A stretch of 64,000 bases of DNA from Aeoliella sp052161615 (GCF_052161615.1 NZ_CP197417.1:434001-498000), one strand, 5' to 3'; numbered from the stretch's first letter, positions 15,409 to 24,663 are shown. The notes: generated from the sequence alone by a model not told the origin. Made by a program: numbers and translations.

Positions 15409-17454
15409 ATGATGCACCTCGCCCGATTGGCTTTCTCTCGCTTCCCCTGGTACGCGTGTCTCGTTGCGACACTCCTTGTTACGATGCCAGGGTGCATGAA
15501 GACCGAGCCCAGCGGTTCGAGCGAGCCAGCAGCCTCGGACGACGTTGACGACGCGGAAGTCGTCGTCGAGGAAACGATCGTCGAGACGGGCGACGCGGAC
15601 ACCAAGACCAGCGCCGCCAAGCCGAAATCCGAAACCGACAACGACGAACTCTTTGCTCCGCTCGAGCCCTACGACCCTCCGACGCTCGAAGAGATCGACG
15701 CCGCCGCGAACTGGCAAGATCGCAAAGTGGCCGAAGGTCGCGATCTGCTCCGCGAGGTGCTGAAGAACCATCCCCCCATGGTGTCGGCCGAAGAAGCGAT
15801 GGCGATGAAGAACGACTCGGACGAAGCGAACGAGAAGATCTACAGCGTCGTCCGCCAACTCCCCAAGAGCGACGATCCAGCAAGTGACGATGTCGATTGG
15901 GACGCCACCTGGGTACACCATCTCCCGGCCGACCTGAAAAGCCTCAATCCGGTGATGATCAGCTCCGCCTACGAGATGGAGCTCTTAGAGCTCACCGGCC
16001 TGCAGCTTATCGGGTACGACGCCGAGTTCACGCCCTTCGCTCAGGCGTGGGCCGTCAAGTCGTGGCAATCCAGCGAAGACCACATGATGGACAAATTCGT
16101 CCTGCGCGACGATCTGACCTGGTCCGATGGCAAGCCGATCACGGCGCACGATTTTGTGTTCTCCTTTCAGACCATCATGAACCCTCGCGTCACCATTCCG
16201 GCGGTGCGCTCTGGTACCCAGAATTTGAAATGGGTCGAGGCCTACGACGACTACACCTTGGTGATCTTCCACAAAGAGGCCATGGCGTCGTCGACTGAGA
16301 ACCTTCAGTTTCCGATAATTCCCAAGCACATCTACGAAGGAAGCGTCGACGAGGATCCTACCCTCGAGAATAGCGACTATCACTTGAAGTTCCTCAATAA
16401 GCCTCTGACTAGCGGGCCGTACGAATACAAATCGCGGGCACGTGGCCAGAATATCGTCCTTTCGCGCCGCGACAGTTGGTGGCAGAAAGACGGTAAGGCG
16501 ATTCGTCCCCGTCCTTACTTTAAAGAGATCCGCTGCGAGGTGATCGCCGATCCGAATACAGCGCTGCTCGCACTCAAGTCGGGGGAGGTCGACGATACTC
16601 GAATCACCGCTGAGCAATGGTTAACACAAACCGATTCCAAGGACTTCTACGACAAGAATACGAAGGTCCGCGGGCTGGAATGGTCGGAGTTTCATGTTAT
16701 CTGGAACATTGAGCGTCCGTACTTCACCGATCCCAAAGTCCGACGTGCCTTGGCACTCGCTTTTAATCATCAAGAGATGCTCGACAGCATCTTGTATGGC
16801 CTCGCGGCCCCCGGAAGAGGGCCATTCCACCCGAATGGCTGGATGGCTTCGAAGAAGCCGCAGGCCTATCAGCGTGACCTGGATGCGGCCGAAGATTTGC
16901 TGGACGAAGCTGGTTGGGAAGATAGCGATGGTGATGGCATCCGCGACAAAGAAATCGGGGGGCAGCTCGTGCCATTCCGCTTTACCCTACTTAGTTCCGA
17001 GACACCACTATCGATCAAGTGTTGTACACAGATGAAGACCGACCTCGAACAAATCGGGATCGGCGTCGAAGTGAAGCCGACCGAGTTCACGGTGTTGCAG
17101 GACAAGTCGCTAAAGCACCAATTCGACGCGATGATCGGTGGCTGGACCACTGGTACCGATCCATCGACGCTCGACAACGTGTTCAAAACCGGCGGCGGGC
17201 GGAACTACGGCGGCTATTCCAACGCACGCGTGGACGAACTCTTTGAACTCGCGCAGCGCGAGTTCGACCGCGCCAAGCGGGCCGAGTACTACGCCGAGAT
17301 CCACGACATCCTGTGGGACGAGCAAGCTTACATGTGGCTGTTCTATCGTCCCACGTTGTTCGGACTCAACAAGGATATTCGCGGGTTCAACTTCAGCCCG
17401 CGTGATCCCTACGGCGTGAGCCCTGGCATCAACGGCATCTGGAAGACCAAGTAA
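15409..17454 (+). CDS. Peptide ABC transporter substrate-binding lipoprotein (family 5)
   Basis: 681 residues from the ATG at 15409. A signal peptide and lipobox VTMPGC anchor it outside the membrane. An acidic low-complexity linker (about 30-70) precedes a full SBP_bac_5 domain: FTPFAQAWAVKSWQ, LRDDLTWSDGKPITAHDFVF, IIPKHIYEGS, SGPYEY and VRRALALAFNHQEML are typical of oligopeptide-, dipeptide- and YejA-type receptors. At nearly 700 residues it is longer than DppA/OppA. It delivers its ligand to the two permeases that follow. The precise ligand cannot be deduced. Confidence 0.92.
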   Translation: MMHLARLAFSRFPWYACLVATLLVTMPGCMKTEPSGSSEPAASDDVDDAEVVVEETIVETGDADTKTSAAKPKSETDNDELFAPLEPYDPPTLEEIDAAANWQDRKVAEGRDLLREVLKNHPPMVSAEEAMAMKNDSDEANEKIYSVVRQLPKSDDPASDDVDWDATWVHHLPADLKSLNPVMISSAYEMELLELTGLQLIGYDAEFTPFAQAWAVKSWQSSEDHMMDKFVLRDDLTWSDGKPITAHDFVFSFQTIMNPRVTIPAVRSGTQNLKWVEAYDDYTLVIFHKEAMASSTENLQFPIIPKHIYEGSVDEDPTLENSDYHLKFLNKPLTSGPYEYKSRARGQNIVLSRRDSWWQKDGKAIRPRPYFKEIRCEVIADPNTALLALKSGEVDDTRITAEQWLTQTDSKDFYDKNTKVRGLEWSEFHVIWNIERPYFTDPKVRRALALAFNHQEMLDSILYGLAAPGRGPFHPNGWMASKKPQAYQRDLDAAEDLLDEAGWEDSDGDGIRDKEIGGQLVPFRFTLLSSETPLSIKCCTQMKTDLEQIGIGVEVKPTEFTVLQDKSLKHQFDAMIGGWTTGTDPSTLDNVFKTGGGRNYGGYSNARVDELFELAQREFDRAKRAEYYAEIHDILWDEQAYMWLFYRPTLFGLNKDIRGFNFSPRDPYGVSPGINGIWKTK

Positions 17455-17482
17455 GCCACCGCGCCCTGGCCACCACGACGCC

Positions 17483-18484
17483 ATGATTCATTACATCATC
17501 CGCCGATTGCTGTTGGGCGCGCTGACCTTGGTGCTCATCACCTTCTTGGTCTACGCCCTCATCCGCTTCATGCCGGGCACGCCGCTCACGCTCAACCAAG
17601 CGGTGGCCGACCCCAGCATGCAAATGAGCGAGGCCGACATCAAGCGGCTCGAAAAGGCCTACGGTCTCGACAAGCCGTGGTACCTGGGCTACTTGGACTG
17701 GATCGGAAAGCTGGCGTCGTTTGACGGAATGCGGCCAAAGTTTGACTTGGGCCGCAGCATTTCTCGCAAGCAGCCCGTCGCTACGCTCATCGGCGAGCGA
17801 ATCGGCAACACGCTGATCCTCACGCTCTCTTCGCTCGTCCTCACCTACCTGCTTTCCATTCCGCTGGGACTATGGATGACGGCTCGCGACCAAACGGTCG
17901 CGGTCAAGTCGACGAGCATCGTGCTCTACATGCTCTACTCGCTCCCGTCGTTCGTCGCCGCGCTGTACTTGCAGATCATTTTCGCAGTGAAGCTGGGGTG
18001 GCTCCCGCTGCGTGGAATCACGGCGGTCGGGCACGCCGAGATGTCGGTGTTCGGGCAGGCGTGGGACATCTTTTTACACGCGCTGATGCCGGTGATCTGT
18101 TTTACGTACGGATCGCTCGCTTACTATTCGCGATTCATCAAGTCGAACATGCAGGAAGTGATCCGTCAGGATTACATCCGCACGGCAAAGGCCAAAGGGC
18201 TCGGCGAACGGTCCATCCTGGTCAAGCACGCCTTTCGCAACACACTGATTCCCCTGGTCACACTCATTGGCCTCACTCTTCCTAGCCTGTTGAGTGGTGC
18301 CATTCTGCTGGAGATGATCTTTAGCTGGCCCGGCATGGGGACGTTGTTCTTCGAGTCGCTCAGCGAACGGGATTATCCCACCATCATGGGTCTGACCCTC
18401 ATGTTCAGCGTGCTCACGCTCGCTGGGCAATTGCTCGCCGACATCCTGTACGCGGTGGTCGATCCGCGAGTGACGTACAAGTAA
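17483..18484 (+). CDS. Peptide ABC transporter permease, YejB/OppB type
   Basis: 333 residues with the OppB/DppB/YejB pattern: an N-terminal helix (RRLLLGALTLVLITFLVYAL), RFMPGTPL, a periplasmic segment, then five helices. The ATPase-coupling loop is IKSNMQEVIRQDYIRTAKAK, with GLGERSILVKHAFRNTLIPL (the EAA motif). It begins 28 bases after the binding-protein gene and ends ten bases before the second permease. Together these form the transmembrane channel of a binding-protein-dependent importer. Confidence 0.93.
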   Translation: MIHYIIRRLLLGALTLVLITFLVYALIRFMPGTPLTLNQAVADPSMQMSEADIKRLEKAYGLDKPWYLGYLDWIGKLASFDGMRPKFDLGRSISRKQPVATLIGERIGNTLILTLSSLVLTYLLSIPLGLWMTARDQTVAVKSTSIVLYMLYSLPSFVAALYLQIIFAVKLGWLPLRGITAVGHAEMSVFGQAWDIFLHALMPVICFTYGSLAYYSRFIKSNMQEVIRQDYIRTAKAKGLGERSILVKHAFRNTLIPLVTLIGLTLPSLLSGAILLEMIFSWPGMGTLFFESLSERDYPTIMGLTLMFSVLTLAGQLLADILYAVVDPRVTYK

Positions 18485-18494
18485 ATTTTTCGCA

Positions 18495-19598
18495 ATGACG
18501 CAAGCAACGCCCACCATCGAGAAGAGCAAACTGCCGAAGTCCCCCGGCTTCTGGCAGGAGACGTGGTCGCGTTTCCGTCGCCGTCCGACGGCGATGCTCG
18601 CCCTCGCGTTCGTGGCGTTCCTGGCGCTGGTGGCGATATTCGCTCCCGCCATCGCGGGGACCAAACCCATTGTCTGCAAGTACAAAGGCCATCTCTACTT
18701 TCCGGCGATGGGGTACTTCAACGCAGGGTGGGAGAATCCCATCTTCATGAAGGATCGCTTCCGCAAGCGATTTACGCCCGAGAAGTTCAAGGAAAAGGAT
18801 CCCGACAGTTGGGTCATCTGGCCCCTGGTGTTCCAGGACCCCACGCGTCGCGTGATGGCCAACGAATGGCCCGATCAGCCCGCCAATCCGATCGGCGCGG
18901 ATGGCAAGCCAAGTTGGAATAATTTGTTCGGGACCAACCAGCAGGGTATCGACGTCTTCGCCATGATGGTTCATGGCACGCGGATCGCGCTGCTCGTCGG
19001 ATTCGTATCAATGGGCATCGCGGCTTCGATCGGCATCGTCAGCGGTGCGCTCGCGGGATACTTCGGCGGGTGGATCGACATCGTTATCAGCCGCATCATC
19101 GAAGTGGTGCTCTGCATTCCGTCGTTGGCACTGATCCTCGCGTGCATCGCTATCGTCCCCAACCCGACCATCTGGCTCATCATGGCCGTGATTGGTTTTA
19201 CGCGCTGGACCGACATTGCACGGCTCACCCGCGCGGAGTTTCTCCGCCTGAAAGAAGCCGACTACGTGATGGCCGCCAAGAGCCTCGGGGCAGGGCAGTT
19301 CCGCATCATCTTCAAGCACATCCTCCGTAATGGCCTCGCCCCCGTGTTGGTCCCCATCACGTTCGGTATTGCGGCAGCCATTCTCATCGAGAGCGGCCTC
19401 GCGCTACTTGGCGTTAGCACCTCGTCGTCCGGCGCAAGCTGGGGCAGCGTCCTCCGCGAAGGCCGATCGACCATCGAACAAACCTGGTGGCTCATCTTCT
19501 TCCCCGGCATGGCGATCTTCCTCACGGTACTCGCCTACAACCTAATCGGCGAAGGCCTACAGGAAGCCACGGACCCGAGGTTGCGAAGCGACGCGTGA
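18495..19598 (+). CDS. Peptide ABC transporter permease, YejE/OppC type
   Basis: 367 residues. An N-terminal segment enters the first helix (about 35-55), followed by an unusually long periplasmic loop of about 95 residues (KYKGHLYFPAMGYF to LFGTNQQGIDVFAMM), a YejE-like feature. The remaining helices carry the EAA loop, YVMAAKSLGAGQFRIIFKHI with LRNGLAPVLVP. The FGTNQQGIDVF motif corresponds to FGTDxxGRD of OppC-type permeases. In an undisturbed operon the ATPase gene would follow directly; here a repeat-bounded GxxExxY gene lies between. Confidence 0.92.
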   Translation: MTQATPTIEKSKLPKSPGFWQETWSRFRRRPTAMLALAFVAFLALVAIFAPAIAGTKPIVCKYKGHLYFPAMGYFNAGWENPIFMKDRFRKRFTPEKFKEKDPDSWVIWPLVFQDPTRRVMANEWPDQPANPIGADGKPSWNNLFGTNQQGIDVFAMMVHGTRIALLVGFVSMGIAASIGIVSGALAGYFGGWIDIVISRIIEVVLCIPSLALILACIAIVPNPTIWLIMAVIGFTRWTDIARLTRAEFLRLKEADYVMAAKSLGAGQFRIIFKHILRNGLAPVLVPITFGIAAAILIESGLALLGVSTSSSGASWGSVLREGRSTIEQTWWLIFFPGMAIFLTVLAYNLIGEGLQEATDPRLRSDA

Positions 19599-19611
19599 GA
19601 TAGCCACGATC

Positions 19612-20120
19612 AGATAGCCACAAAAAGGATGAAAAGACACAAAAAGGATTGATTGCAAGGCGAGTTTATTGAAGGGGGTATGCAATGTATGGGCATCCGA
19701 TGTTTGGTGAGGTAAACGCATTGTGTGATGTGGTTCGGGAGACGAGCTTTGCGATGCACCGGTACTTTCGAAGTGGGCATCTGGAGAAGGTGTATGAAAA
19801 CTCATTGGCGAATCGACTCCGAAAGCTTGGATTACACGTCGAGCAGCAATACCCACTCGCAGTGTATGATGAGGATGGCACCATCGTCGGTGACTACTTT
19901 GCAGACCTGTTCATCGACCACCAGCTCATTGTCGAACTCAAGGCAGCAAGAGCCGTTGTCAACGAGCACGTCGCACAGCTACTCGGTTACCTCCGCACCT
20001 CCAAGATCGAAACAGGCCTGTTAATTAACTTCGGCGCCGAAAAGCTATACATCAAGAAGTATCTACTGACCCCGTAGCCAGTTTCCTTTTCGTGCATTTT
20101 CATCCTTTTTGTGGCCATCT
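19612..20120. mobile_element. Repeat-bounded GxxExxY unit inserted in the transporter operon
   Basis: A 37-base sequence at 19612-19648 (GATAGCCACAAAAAGGATGA and onward) is present inverted at about 20084-20120 with roughly five mismatches. Between the two arms lies only the GxxExxY gene. The unit is about 509 bases, more AT-rich than its surroundings, and separates the permease genes from the fused ATPase gene of the peptide transporter. No transposase is present and I could not identify a target-site duplication. It resembles a small non-autonomous cassette. Confidence 0.6.
19685..20077 (+). CDS. GxxExxY family protein (PD-(D/E)xK-like fold)
   Basis: 130 residues. The name-giving motif is GHLEKVYENSL, followed by KLGLHVEQQYPLAVYDEDG, DYFADLFIDHQLIVELKAAR (the D-(x)n-ExK core of PD-(D/E)xK nuclease-like folds) and HVAQLLGYLRTSKIETGLLINFG. 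These proteins are widespread in planctomycetes, chloroflexi and bacteroidetes; their function is unproven, though a nuclease relationship is likely. The gene uses more A/T-ending codons than its neighbours and is bounded by inverted repeats, which points to acquisition as a mobile unit. Being on the same strand as the operon, it need not block transcription of the ATPase gene. Confidence 0.88.
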   Translation: MYGHPMFGEVNALCDVVRETSFAMHRYFRSGHLEKVYENSLANRLRKLGLHVEQQYPLAVYDEDGTIVGDYFADLFIDHQLIVELKAARAVVNEHVAQLLGYLRTSKIETGLLINFGAEKLYIKKYLLTP

Positions 20121-20123
20121 TGA

Positions 20124-21998
20124 ATGACCTCTACAGCCCCCGTCATCGACATCCGCGACCTTCGCACCTACTTCCACACCGAGGAAGGGACTGTGCGGGC
20201 GGTGGATGATATTTCGTTTCGCATCGAGCGCGGGCGAACGCTCGGCATCGTCGGCGAAAGCGGGTCGGGCAAGAGCGTCACGTCGCTCTCGATCATGCAG
20301 CTACTCGCGTCGACCGCCGAGATCGAGACGGGCAGCATCTCGTTCCTTGGCAAGGACCTCGTCAAACTGCCCGAGCCCGAGATGCGCCAGATTCGTGGCA
20401 AAGACATCAGCATGATCTTTCAGGAGCCGATGACCTCGCTCAACCCCGTGTTCACGGTGGGCGATCAGGTGGCCGAGGCGATCGTGCTGCATCAGAAAGT
20501 CTCTAAGGCCGAGGCCCGCGAGAAGACCGTCGACCTGTTTCGCGAAGTTGGCATTCCCGACCCCGAGTCACGCGTCGATTATTACCCGCATCAGATGTCG
20601 GGCGGGCAGAAGCAGCGTGTGATGATCGCCATGGCGCTCTCCTGCAACCCGCAGCTGCTCATCGCCGACGAGCCCACCACTGCGCTCGACGTCACGATCC
20701 AGGCGCAGATCCTCGACATCCTTCGCCGGCTACGCGATACGCGTGGCATGAGCATCCTGTTCATCACCCACGACCTGGGCGTCATTGCCGAGATCGCAGA
20801 CGACGTGCTCGTGATGTATCGCGGCAAGATGGTCGAGTACGGCGACGTGCTGCAAATCTTTGAGAACCCACAGCATCCTTACACCAAGGGCCTATTGGCT
20901 TGCCGGCCGCGGCTCGACACGAAGTACCGCTTGCTGCCAACGGTGAGCGACTTCATGGAAACGCGGACTATCGACACGCCCGAGGGTCCCGACGTCGAGA
21001 TCATCGAGAAAAAACTCGACGACGTGCGACTCAATGAGTTGATGACGCACGGCCGAGGTCGTCTGCTGCATCCTCGTGCCGAACTCGAAGCGATGGGCCA
21101 TCCGTGGGAAGAAGGGCATCATTCGCCCGACTCGACGATGGTGCCCGATGACGAGAAGCCACTGCTCGAAGTGCACGACCTCCAGGTTCACTTCCCGGTG
21201 CGCAAGGGGGTGTTCTCACGCGTCGTGGGGCACGTCAAGGCCGTCGATGGCATCAGCTTCAATGTTTACCGCGGGCAGACGCTCGGTCTTGTCGGCGAAA
21301 GCGGTTGTGGGAAGACCACCACAGGCCGCGCGCTATTGCGACTCGTCGACGCCACGGGTGGCCGAGTGCTGTACGACGGGCGTGAGGTGCTGTCGCTCGG
21401 TTCCGACGCCATGCGGGCGATGCGGCGGCGGATGCAGATCATCTTTCAGGATCCGTACGGATCGCTCAATCCGCGCATGACCATCGAGTCGACGCTCACC
21501 GAGCCGATGATCATCCACGGCCTTGCGAAGAACAAAGCCGAACGCCGCGACAAGGCCGCCGCGCTCTTGGAAGAAGTCGACATGAAGCCCGAACACCTGC
21601 GGCGCTACCCGCACGAGTTCAGCGGTGGGCAGCGGCAGCGCATCTCGATCGCCAGGGCGCTCGCCGTCGAGCCCGACTTCATCATCTGCGACGAGTCGGT
21701 CTCGGCGCTCGACGTGTCGGTGCAGGCCCAGGTGCTAAATCTGCTTAAGAAGCTTCAGGAAGTTCGCGACTTGACCTACATTTTCATCAGCCACGACTTG
21801 TCCGTGGTGAAGTTCATGGCCGATATGATGGCCGTGATGAACGAGGGCAAGATCGTCGAGTTCGGACCCAGCGATAACATCTACGCGATGCCCAAGCAGG
21901 ATTACACTCGCAAGTTGATCGAAGCCACGCCGCGAGATAGCATCGAGCACATCCGCGAGTTGAAAGTGGCACGCGATAAACTTCGCAGCGGGAATTAA
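20124..21998 (+). CDS. Peptide ABC transporter fused double ATP-binding protein (YejF/GsiA-like)
   Basis: 624 residues holding two complete ABC ATPase domains. The first (about 5-265) has Walker A GESGSGKS, signature MSGGQKQRV, Walker B LLIADEPTTALD and H-loop FITHDLG. The second (about 345-610) has GESGCGKTT, FSGGQRQRI, FIICDESVSALD and ISHDLS. Both end with oligopeptide-binding C-terminal segments (HPYTKGLLACRP; QDYTRKLIEATP). A fused pair replaces the separate DppD/DppF subunits, as in YejF and GsiA. It powers the permeases encoded at 17483-19598. The start is a few bases after the right inverted repeat of the GxxExxY unit, so that insertion lies exactly in its leader. Confidence 0.95.
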   Translation: MTSTAPVIDIRDLRTYFHTEEGTVRAVDDISFRIERGRTLGIVGESGSGKSVTSLSIMQLLASTAEIETGSISFLGKDLVKLPEPEMRQIRGKDISMIFQEPMTSLNPVFTVGDQVAEAIVLHQKVSKAEAREKTVDLFREVGIPDPESRVDYYPHQMSGGQKQRVMIAMALSCNPQLLIADEPTTALDVTIQAQILDILRRLRDTRGMSILFITHDLGVIAEIADDVLVMYRGKMVEYGDVLQIFENPQHPYTKGLLACRPRLDTKYRLLPTVSDFMETRTIDTPEGPDVEIIEKKLDDVRLNELMTHGRGRLLHPRAELEAMGHPWEEGHHSPDSTMVPDDEKPLLEVHDLQVHFPVRKGVFSRVVGHVKAVDGISFNVYRGQTLGLVGESGCGKTTTGRALLRLVDATGGRVLYDGREVLSLGSDAMRAMRRRMQIIFQDPYGSLNPRMTIESTLTEPMIIHGLAKNKAERRDKAAALLEEVDMKPEHLRRYPHEFSGGQRQRISIARALAVEPDFIICDESVSALDVSVQAQVLNLLKKLQEVRDLTYIFISHDLSVVKFMADMMAVMNEGKIVEFGPSDNIYAMPKQDYTRKLIEATPRDSIEHIRELKVARDKLRSGN

Positions 21999-22005
21999 TT
22001 CATCG

Positions 22006-22071
22006 TAGCCGGATTCGCAAGAATTCGGGCGACTCAAGGTGCAGCCCCGAATTCTTGCGAATCCGGCTACA
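22006..22071. repeat. Perfect 25-bp inverted repeat, family D
   Basis: GTAGCCGGATTCGCAAGAAT and the next five bases (22006-22030) are inverted exactly at 22047-22071, with a 16-base loop. It follows the ATPase stop codon and may act as a transcription end. A half copy with one change is at 57987-58011; a degenerate one is at 31500-31521. Confidence 0.88.
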
Positions 22072-22088
22072 AGCATTCCGCGCAAAGC

Positions 22089-22655
22089 ATGATGCCCCTG
22101 ATCGAACCTACCACCGACCGACTCCTCTTGCGTCAGTGGCGTGACGACGATTTCGATGCGTTCGCCAAGTTGAGTGCCAGTTCGGTGGCGATGGAGTTCT
22201 TTCCCAAGTGCCTCGGCCGCGAGGAGAGCGACGTTCAAGCCGAGAAGTATCGGCAGCGCATCATCAACCAAGGCTGGGGGTTCTGGGCGGTTGAACTGCG
22301 GGGCGTTGCGCCATTCATCGGCTTCGTCGGACTCAATCGTCCCGACGCCAGTTTGCCAGTCAGCCCCTGCGTCGAGATCGGTTGGCGGATGCTTCCCGAG
22401 TATTGGGGGAAGGGATACGCTACGGAAGCCGCGCGAGCCGCGCTGCGTGTCGGATTCGAGCAACTGGAGTTGGAAGAGATCGTCTCGTTCACCGCGACGA
22501 TCAACGTCCGGTCGCAGCGTGTGATGCAGCGGCTGGGTATGCAGCACGATGGCGAGAAGTTCGACCACCCGCTCGTCCCGGACGACAGTCCGCTGAAAGA
22601 GCACGTGGTCTACCGACTGTCGCGCGAGCGTTGGTTGCAAAACGAAGGAGCCTAA
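22089..22655 (+). CDS. GNAT family N-acetyltransferase (RimJ/RimL type)
   Basis: 188 residues, usual length for this group. TDRLLLRQWRDDDFDAFAKL is the standard N-terminus. EIGWRMLPEYWGKGYATEAARAALRV contains the Q/RxxGxG/A-like acetyl-CoA pyrophosphate loop (WGKGYATEA), and SFTATINVRSQRVMQRLGM is the conserved C-terminal segment. It probably acetylates an N-terminal or small-molecule amine; the substrate is unknown. DUF202 starts three bases after its stop, with its ribosome binding site (AAGGAG, 22645-22650) inside this gene, so the two are likely co-transcribed. Confidence 0.9.
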   Translation: MMPLIEPTTDRLLLRQWRDDDFDAFAKLSASSVAMEFFPKCLGREESDVQAEKYRQRIINQGWGFWAVELRGVAPFIGFVGLNRPDASLPVSPCVEIGWRMLPEYWGKGYATEAARAALRVGFEQLELEEIVSFTATINVRSQRVMQRLGMQHDGEKFDHPLVPDDSPLKEHVVYRLSRERWLQNEGA

Positions 22656-22657
22656 GC

Positions 22658-23029
22658 ATGGACGAATCGAACGACCCCCGTGTCTACTTCGCCGCCGAGC
22701 GGACAATGCTCGCCTGGCTCCGCACCGGCATTACGGTGATGGGGCTTGGGTTTCTTGTTGCAAGGTTCGGCATGTTCCTGCGAATGGTGCGCGGCGAGAT
22801 GGGAAGTCACCCCGTGGCGTCCAGCGTCATCGGCATCGCGTTCGTCGTGCTCGGCACGATCATGGTCGTCCTCGCCGCCATCCAGCACCGCCAGTTCGTC
22901 CGCGAGTTCCGCGGCTCGTTCCCACCCACCAGCCAATGGCCCGCCTTAGGACTCTGGGTCTCTGCACTCATCGCCATCTCCGGCGCGGCACTTGCGATCT
23001 ATCTCGCGGCGAGTGTGGTGGGGCAGTAG
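22658..23029 (+). CDS. DUF202 small membrane protein
   Basis: 123 residues from the ATG at 22658, chosen for the AAGGAG site 8 bases upstream; the longer open frame overlaps the acetyltransferase gene. It has the DUF202 signature RVYFAAERTMLAWLRTGITV and three membrane helices (about 20-38, 52-75, 95-118). The family's role is unclear; some relatives are linked to vacuolar transporter chaperone or small envelope proteins. Confidence 0.88.
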   Translation: MDESNDPRVYFAAERTMLAWLRTGITVMGLGFLVARFGMFLRMVRGEMGSHPVASSVIGIAFVVLGTIMVVLAAIQHRQFVREFRGSFPPTSQWPALGLWVSALIAISGAALAIYLAASVVGQ

Positions 23030-23045
23030 TAGTCTGTAAGGCCGC

Positions 23046-23130
23046 CACCGCTTATTGCGCGAAAAAAAACCGCTGACAAACGCCAGGCTTCACCATTAAG
23101 GAAGCCATCGACGTTCGTCAGCGGTGTGAA
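23046..23130. terminator. Hairpin between convergent genes
   Basis: CCGCTGACAAACG near 23072-23084 pairs with CGTTCGTCAGCGG near 23113-23125, with a run of A on the left that would be T on the minus strand. It could end transcription of the unknown gene at 23152 (minus) as well as DUF202. Confidence 0.6.
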
Positions 23131-23151
23131 GTGCTATCGGAAGTCTTCCAC

Positions 23152-23952
23152 TCACTCCGAAGGAGCCATCGCCAGCGCCTTGAGCGCCTCGAGCGAGGCC
23201 ACGACGTCTTCGCGGGAGACCTCGTCCCACTTCGACAGTTTGTGAGCAAGGATCGCCAGCTTCATCGCTTCGAACGCATCGGCCAGGTCGTCCGGCAGTT
23301 CCTTGAGCGATTCGAACGGACGGGTCTTGGGGGCTGTGCTCTTGGGGGCGGCGGGCATCTCGTCGAGTTCGCTGTACTCGCTCGACTCCGAATCCGATTC
23401 GCTCCGTTCGGGGCTGTCGGTTTCGGGATACTCGTCGTCGTCAGGATCGGCCACCGCGGCGAGCTCGACACCATTCGCAGCGTCATGTTCGGCTTTGGTC
23501 ATGATGGAGGTCGACACGTTCGTGTCGTCGTCGGACTTGCCGTGCGCCTTATCGCGGGCCTTTCGCATCTGCGAGATCGACCAACCTTTTTGCAAGGCAC
23601 CTTCGAGCCACAGTTCTGCATCTTCCCAATCGAGCGCGGCGTGGAAGTGACTCCAGTACAAACCAGCGTAGCCGTCGTACACTTCGCCGAAGCGATCGAA
23701 CACGCGGCGAAGCCGGCCAACGTGCTGGCTGGTGACTTCACCTACCATCGCGGCCCACGCTTCGTCGGAGTACTCGCTCACTTCTTCGCCAGCGGCCTGC
23801 TTCGCAGCACGCCACTCGCCAATGATGCGACCCTTCTCCCAGTTGGTAGTACTGACCAGGGTGTGCCACTTGCCAACGAAGGCACGCGAGGCGTCGTCGA
23901 CCTGGCCGGGGATCGAGAGGTTATCGGTAATGGGGGGATCGGCCTGGGACAT
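23152..23952 (-). CDS. Conserved planctomycete-type protein, function unknown
   Basis: 266 residues from the ATG at 23952, which has a good GGAGG site (GCAGGAGGCAAC) just before it; an upstream in-frame ATG at 24072 would add a basic leader. The first half is a compact helical domain with many aromatic residues (FVGKWHTLVSTTNWEKGRII, EAWAAMVGEVTSQHVGRLRR, LYWSHFHAALDWEDAELWLE), reminiscent of small DNA-interacting helical domains. The middle is a Ser/Glu/Asp-rich disordered linker and the end is an amphipathic helix pair. No signal peptide. I recognise the pattern as recurring in planctomycetes but know no function; DNA binding is only a guess. Confidence 0.6.
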   Translation of the reverse strand: MSQADPPITDNLSIPGQVDDASRAFVGKWHTLVSTTNWEKGRIIGEWRAAKQAAGEEVSEYSDEAWAAMVGEVTSQHVGRLRRVFDRFGEVYDGYAGLYWSHFHAALDWEDAELWLEGALQKGWSISQMRKARDKAHGKSDDDTNVSTSIMTKAEHDAANGVELAAVADPDDDEYPETDSPERSESDSESSEYSELDEMPAAPKSTAPKTRPFESLKELPDDLADAFEAMKLAILAHKLSKWDEVSREDVVASLEALKALAMAPSE

Positions 23953-24280
23953 GTTGCCTCCTGCACGCGGGCGAGAATGTTTCGAGTCAAACGCACCGCG
24001 GACAACGCCACTCGTTACCCGCGGGGCGGCGATTCTAACACGCCCCGGAAGCCGGCGCACAGGAGTTTGCAATCAACTTCGTTCGAGAAATTTCGAGGCG
24101 TCACGATACGTGCGAATCAATCGTTAATATCGCGATCGCAGCAAAAACATTGAAGTTGCGAGGGCCCCTCGCGCGCGTGGAAAAGATGTCGATACCGCGC
24201 CAGCCGTCAGAGTTTAACAATGAAATCGAGCCCCGCCCCCACGACCCCGCCCAGGTTTGGGCGGGGCTATGGGGCGCAAG
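23953..24280. other. Intergenic region with GC hairpin
   Basis: A 328-base gap between two minus-strand genes. CCCCGCCC (24245-24252) pairs with GGGCGGGG (24259-24266), 15 bases beyond the CDGSH stop codon. It may be its terminator, although no T-tract follows. The rest shows no gene. Confidence 0.5.
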
Positions 24281-24502
24281 CTATTCAGTCACCACAGGCG
24301 CTTTTTCGTCGGAGTCGAAGCCGCACCCTTTGTGCGCGCCATCGCAAAACGGGCGTCGCGAAGATTCACCGCAACGACACAGCGCGATCGCTGGCTTGTC
24401 GGCGGGGATGATGAACTTGTTGCCTTCGGAGTCGGTTAGTTCAAACGGCCCTTCGACGACGAACGGACCATTGGGACGCATGCGGATTTTGACGTCGGCC
24501 AT
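24281..24502 (-). CDS. CDGSH-type iron-sulfur protein
   Basis: 73 residues from the ATG at 24502, which gives a compact domain; the longer frame back to 24580 is unconserved in character. The [2Fe-2S] ligands are the CDGSH-type Cys3His set in ALCRCGESSRRPFCDGAH. The N-terminal half (MADVKIRMRPNGPFVVEGPF) is the beta strand pair often paired with this domain. It is a small soluble electron-transfer or Fe-S handling protein. Alone on its strand, it has no neighbour that explains its partner. Confidence 0.92.
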   Translation of the reverse strand: MADVKIRMRPNGPFVVEGPFELTDSEGNKFIIPADKPAIALCRCGESSRRPFCDGAHKGCGFDSDEKAPVVTE

Positions 24503-24663
24503 GAGAGAGGTGTCTCCAGCGTTGGATGTTGGCGGATGGAAGCCGAGTGCATTGGCGCGGCTTCCGTTGGCGAGTGGCAAGCAAAGAGGCTACCACCATC
24601 CACAATGTAGAGCACCTGCAACCGCGCGACCATCCTACCGCGGCCCAGATGTCAGAGCCCGCA

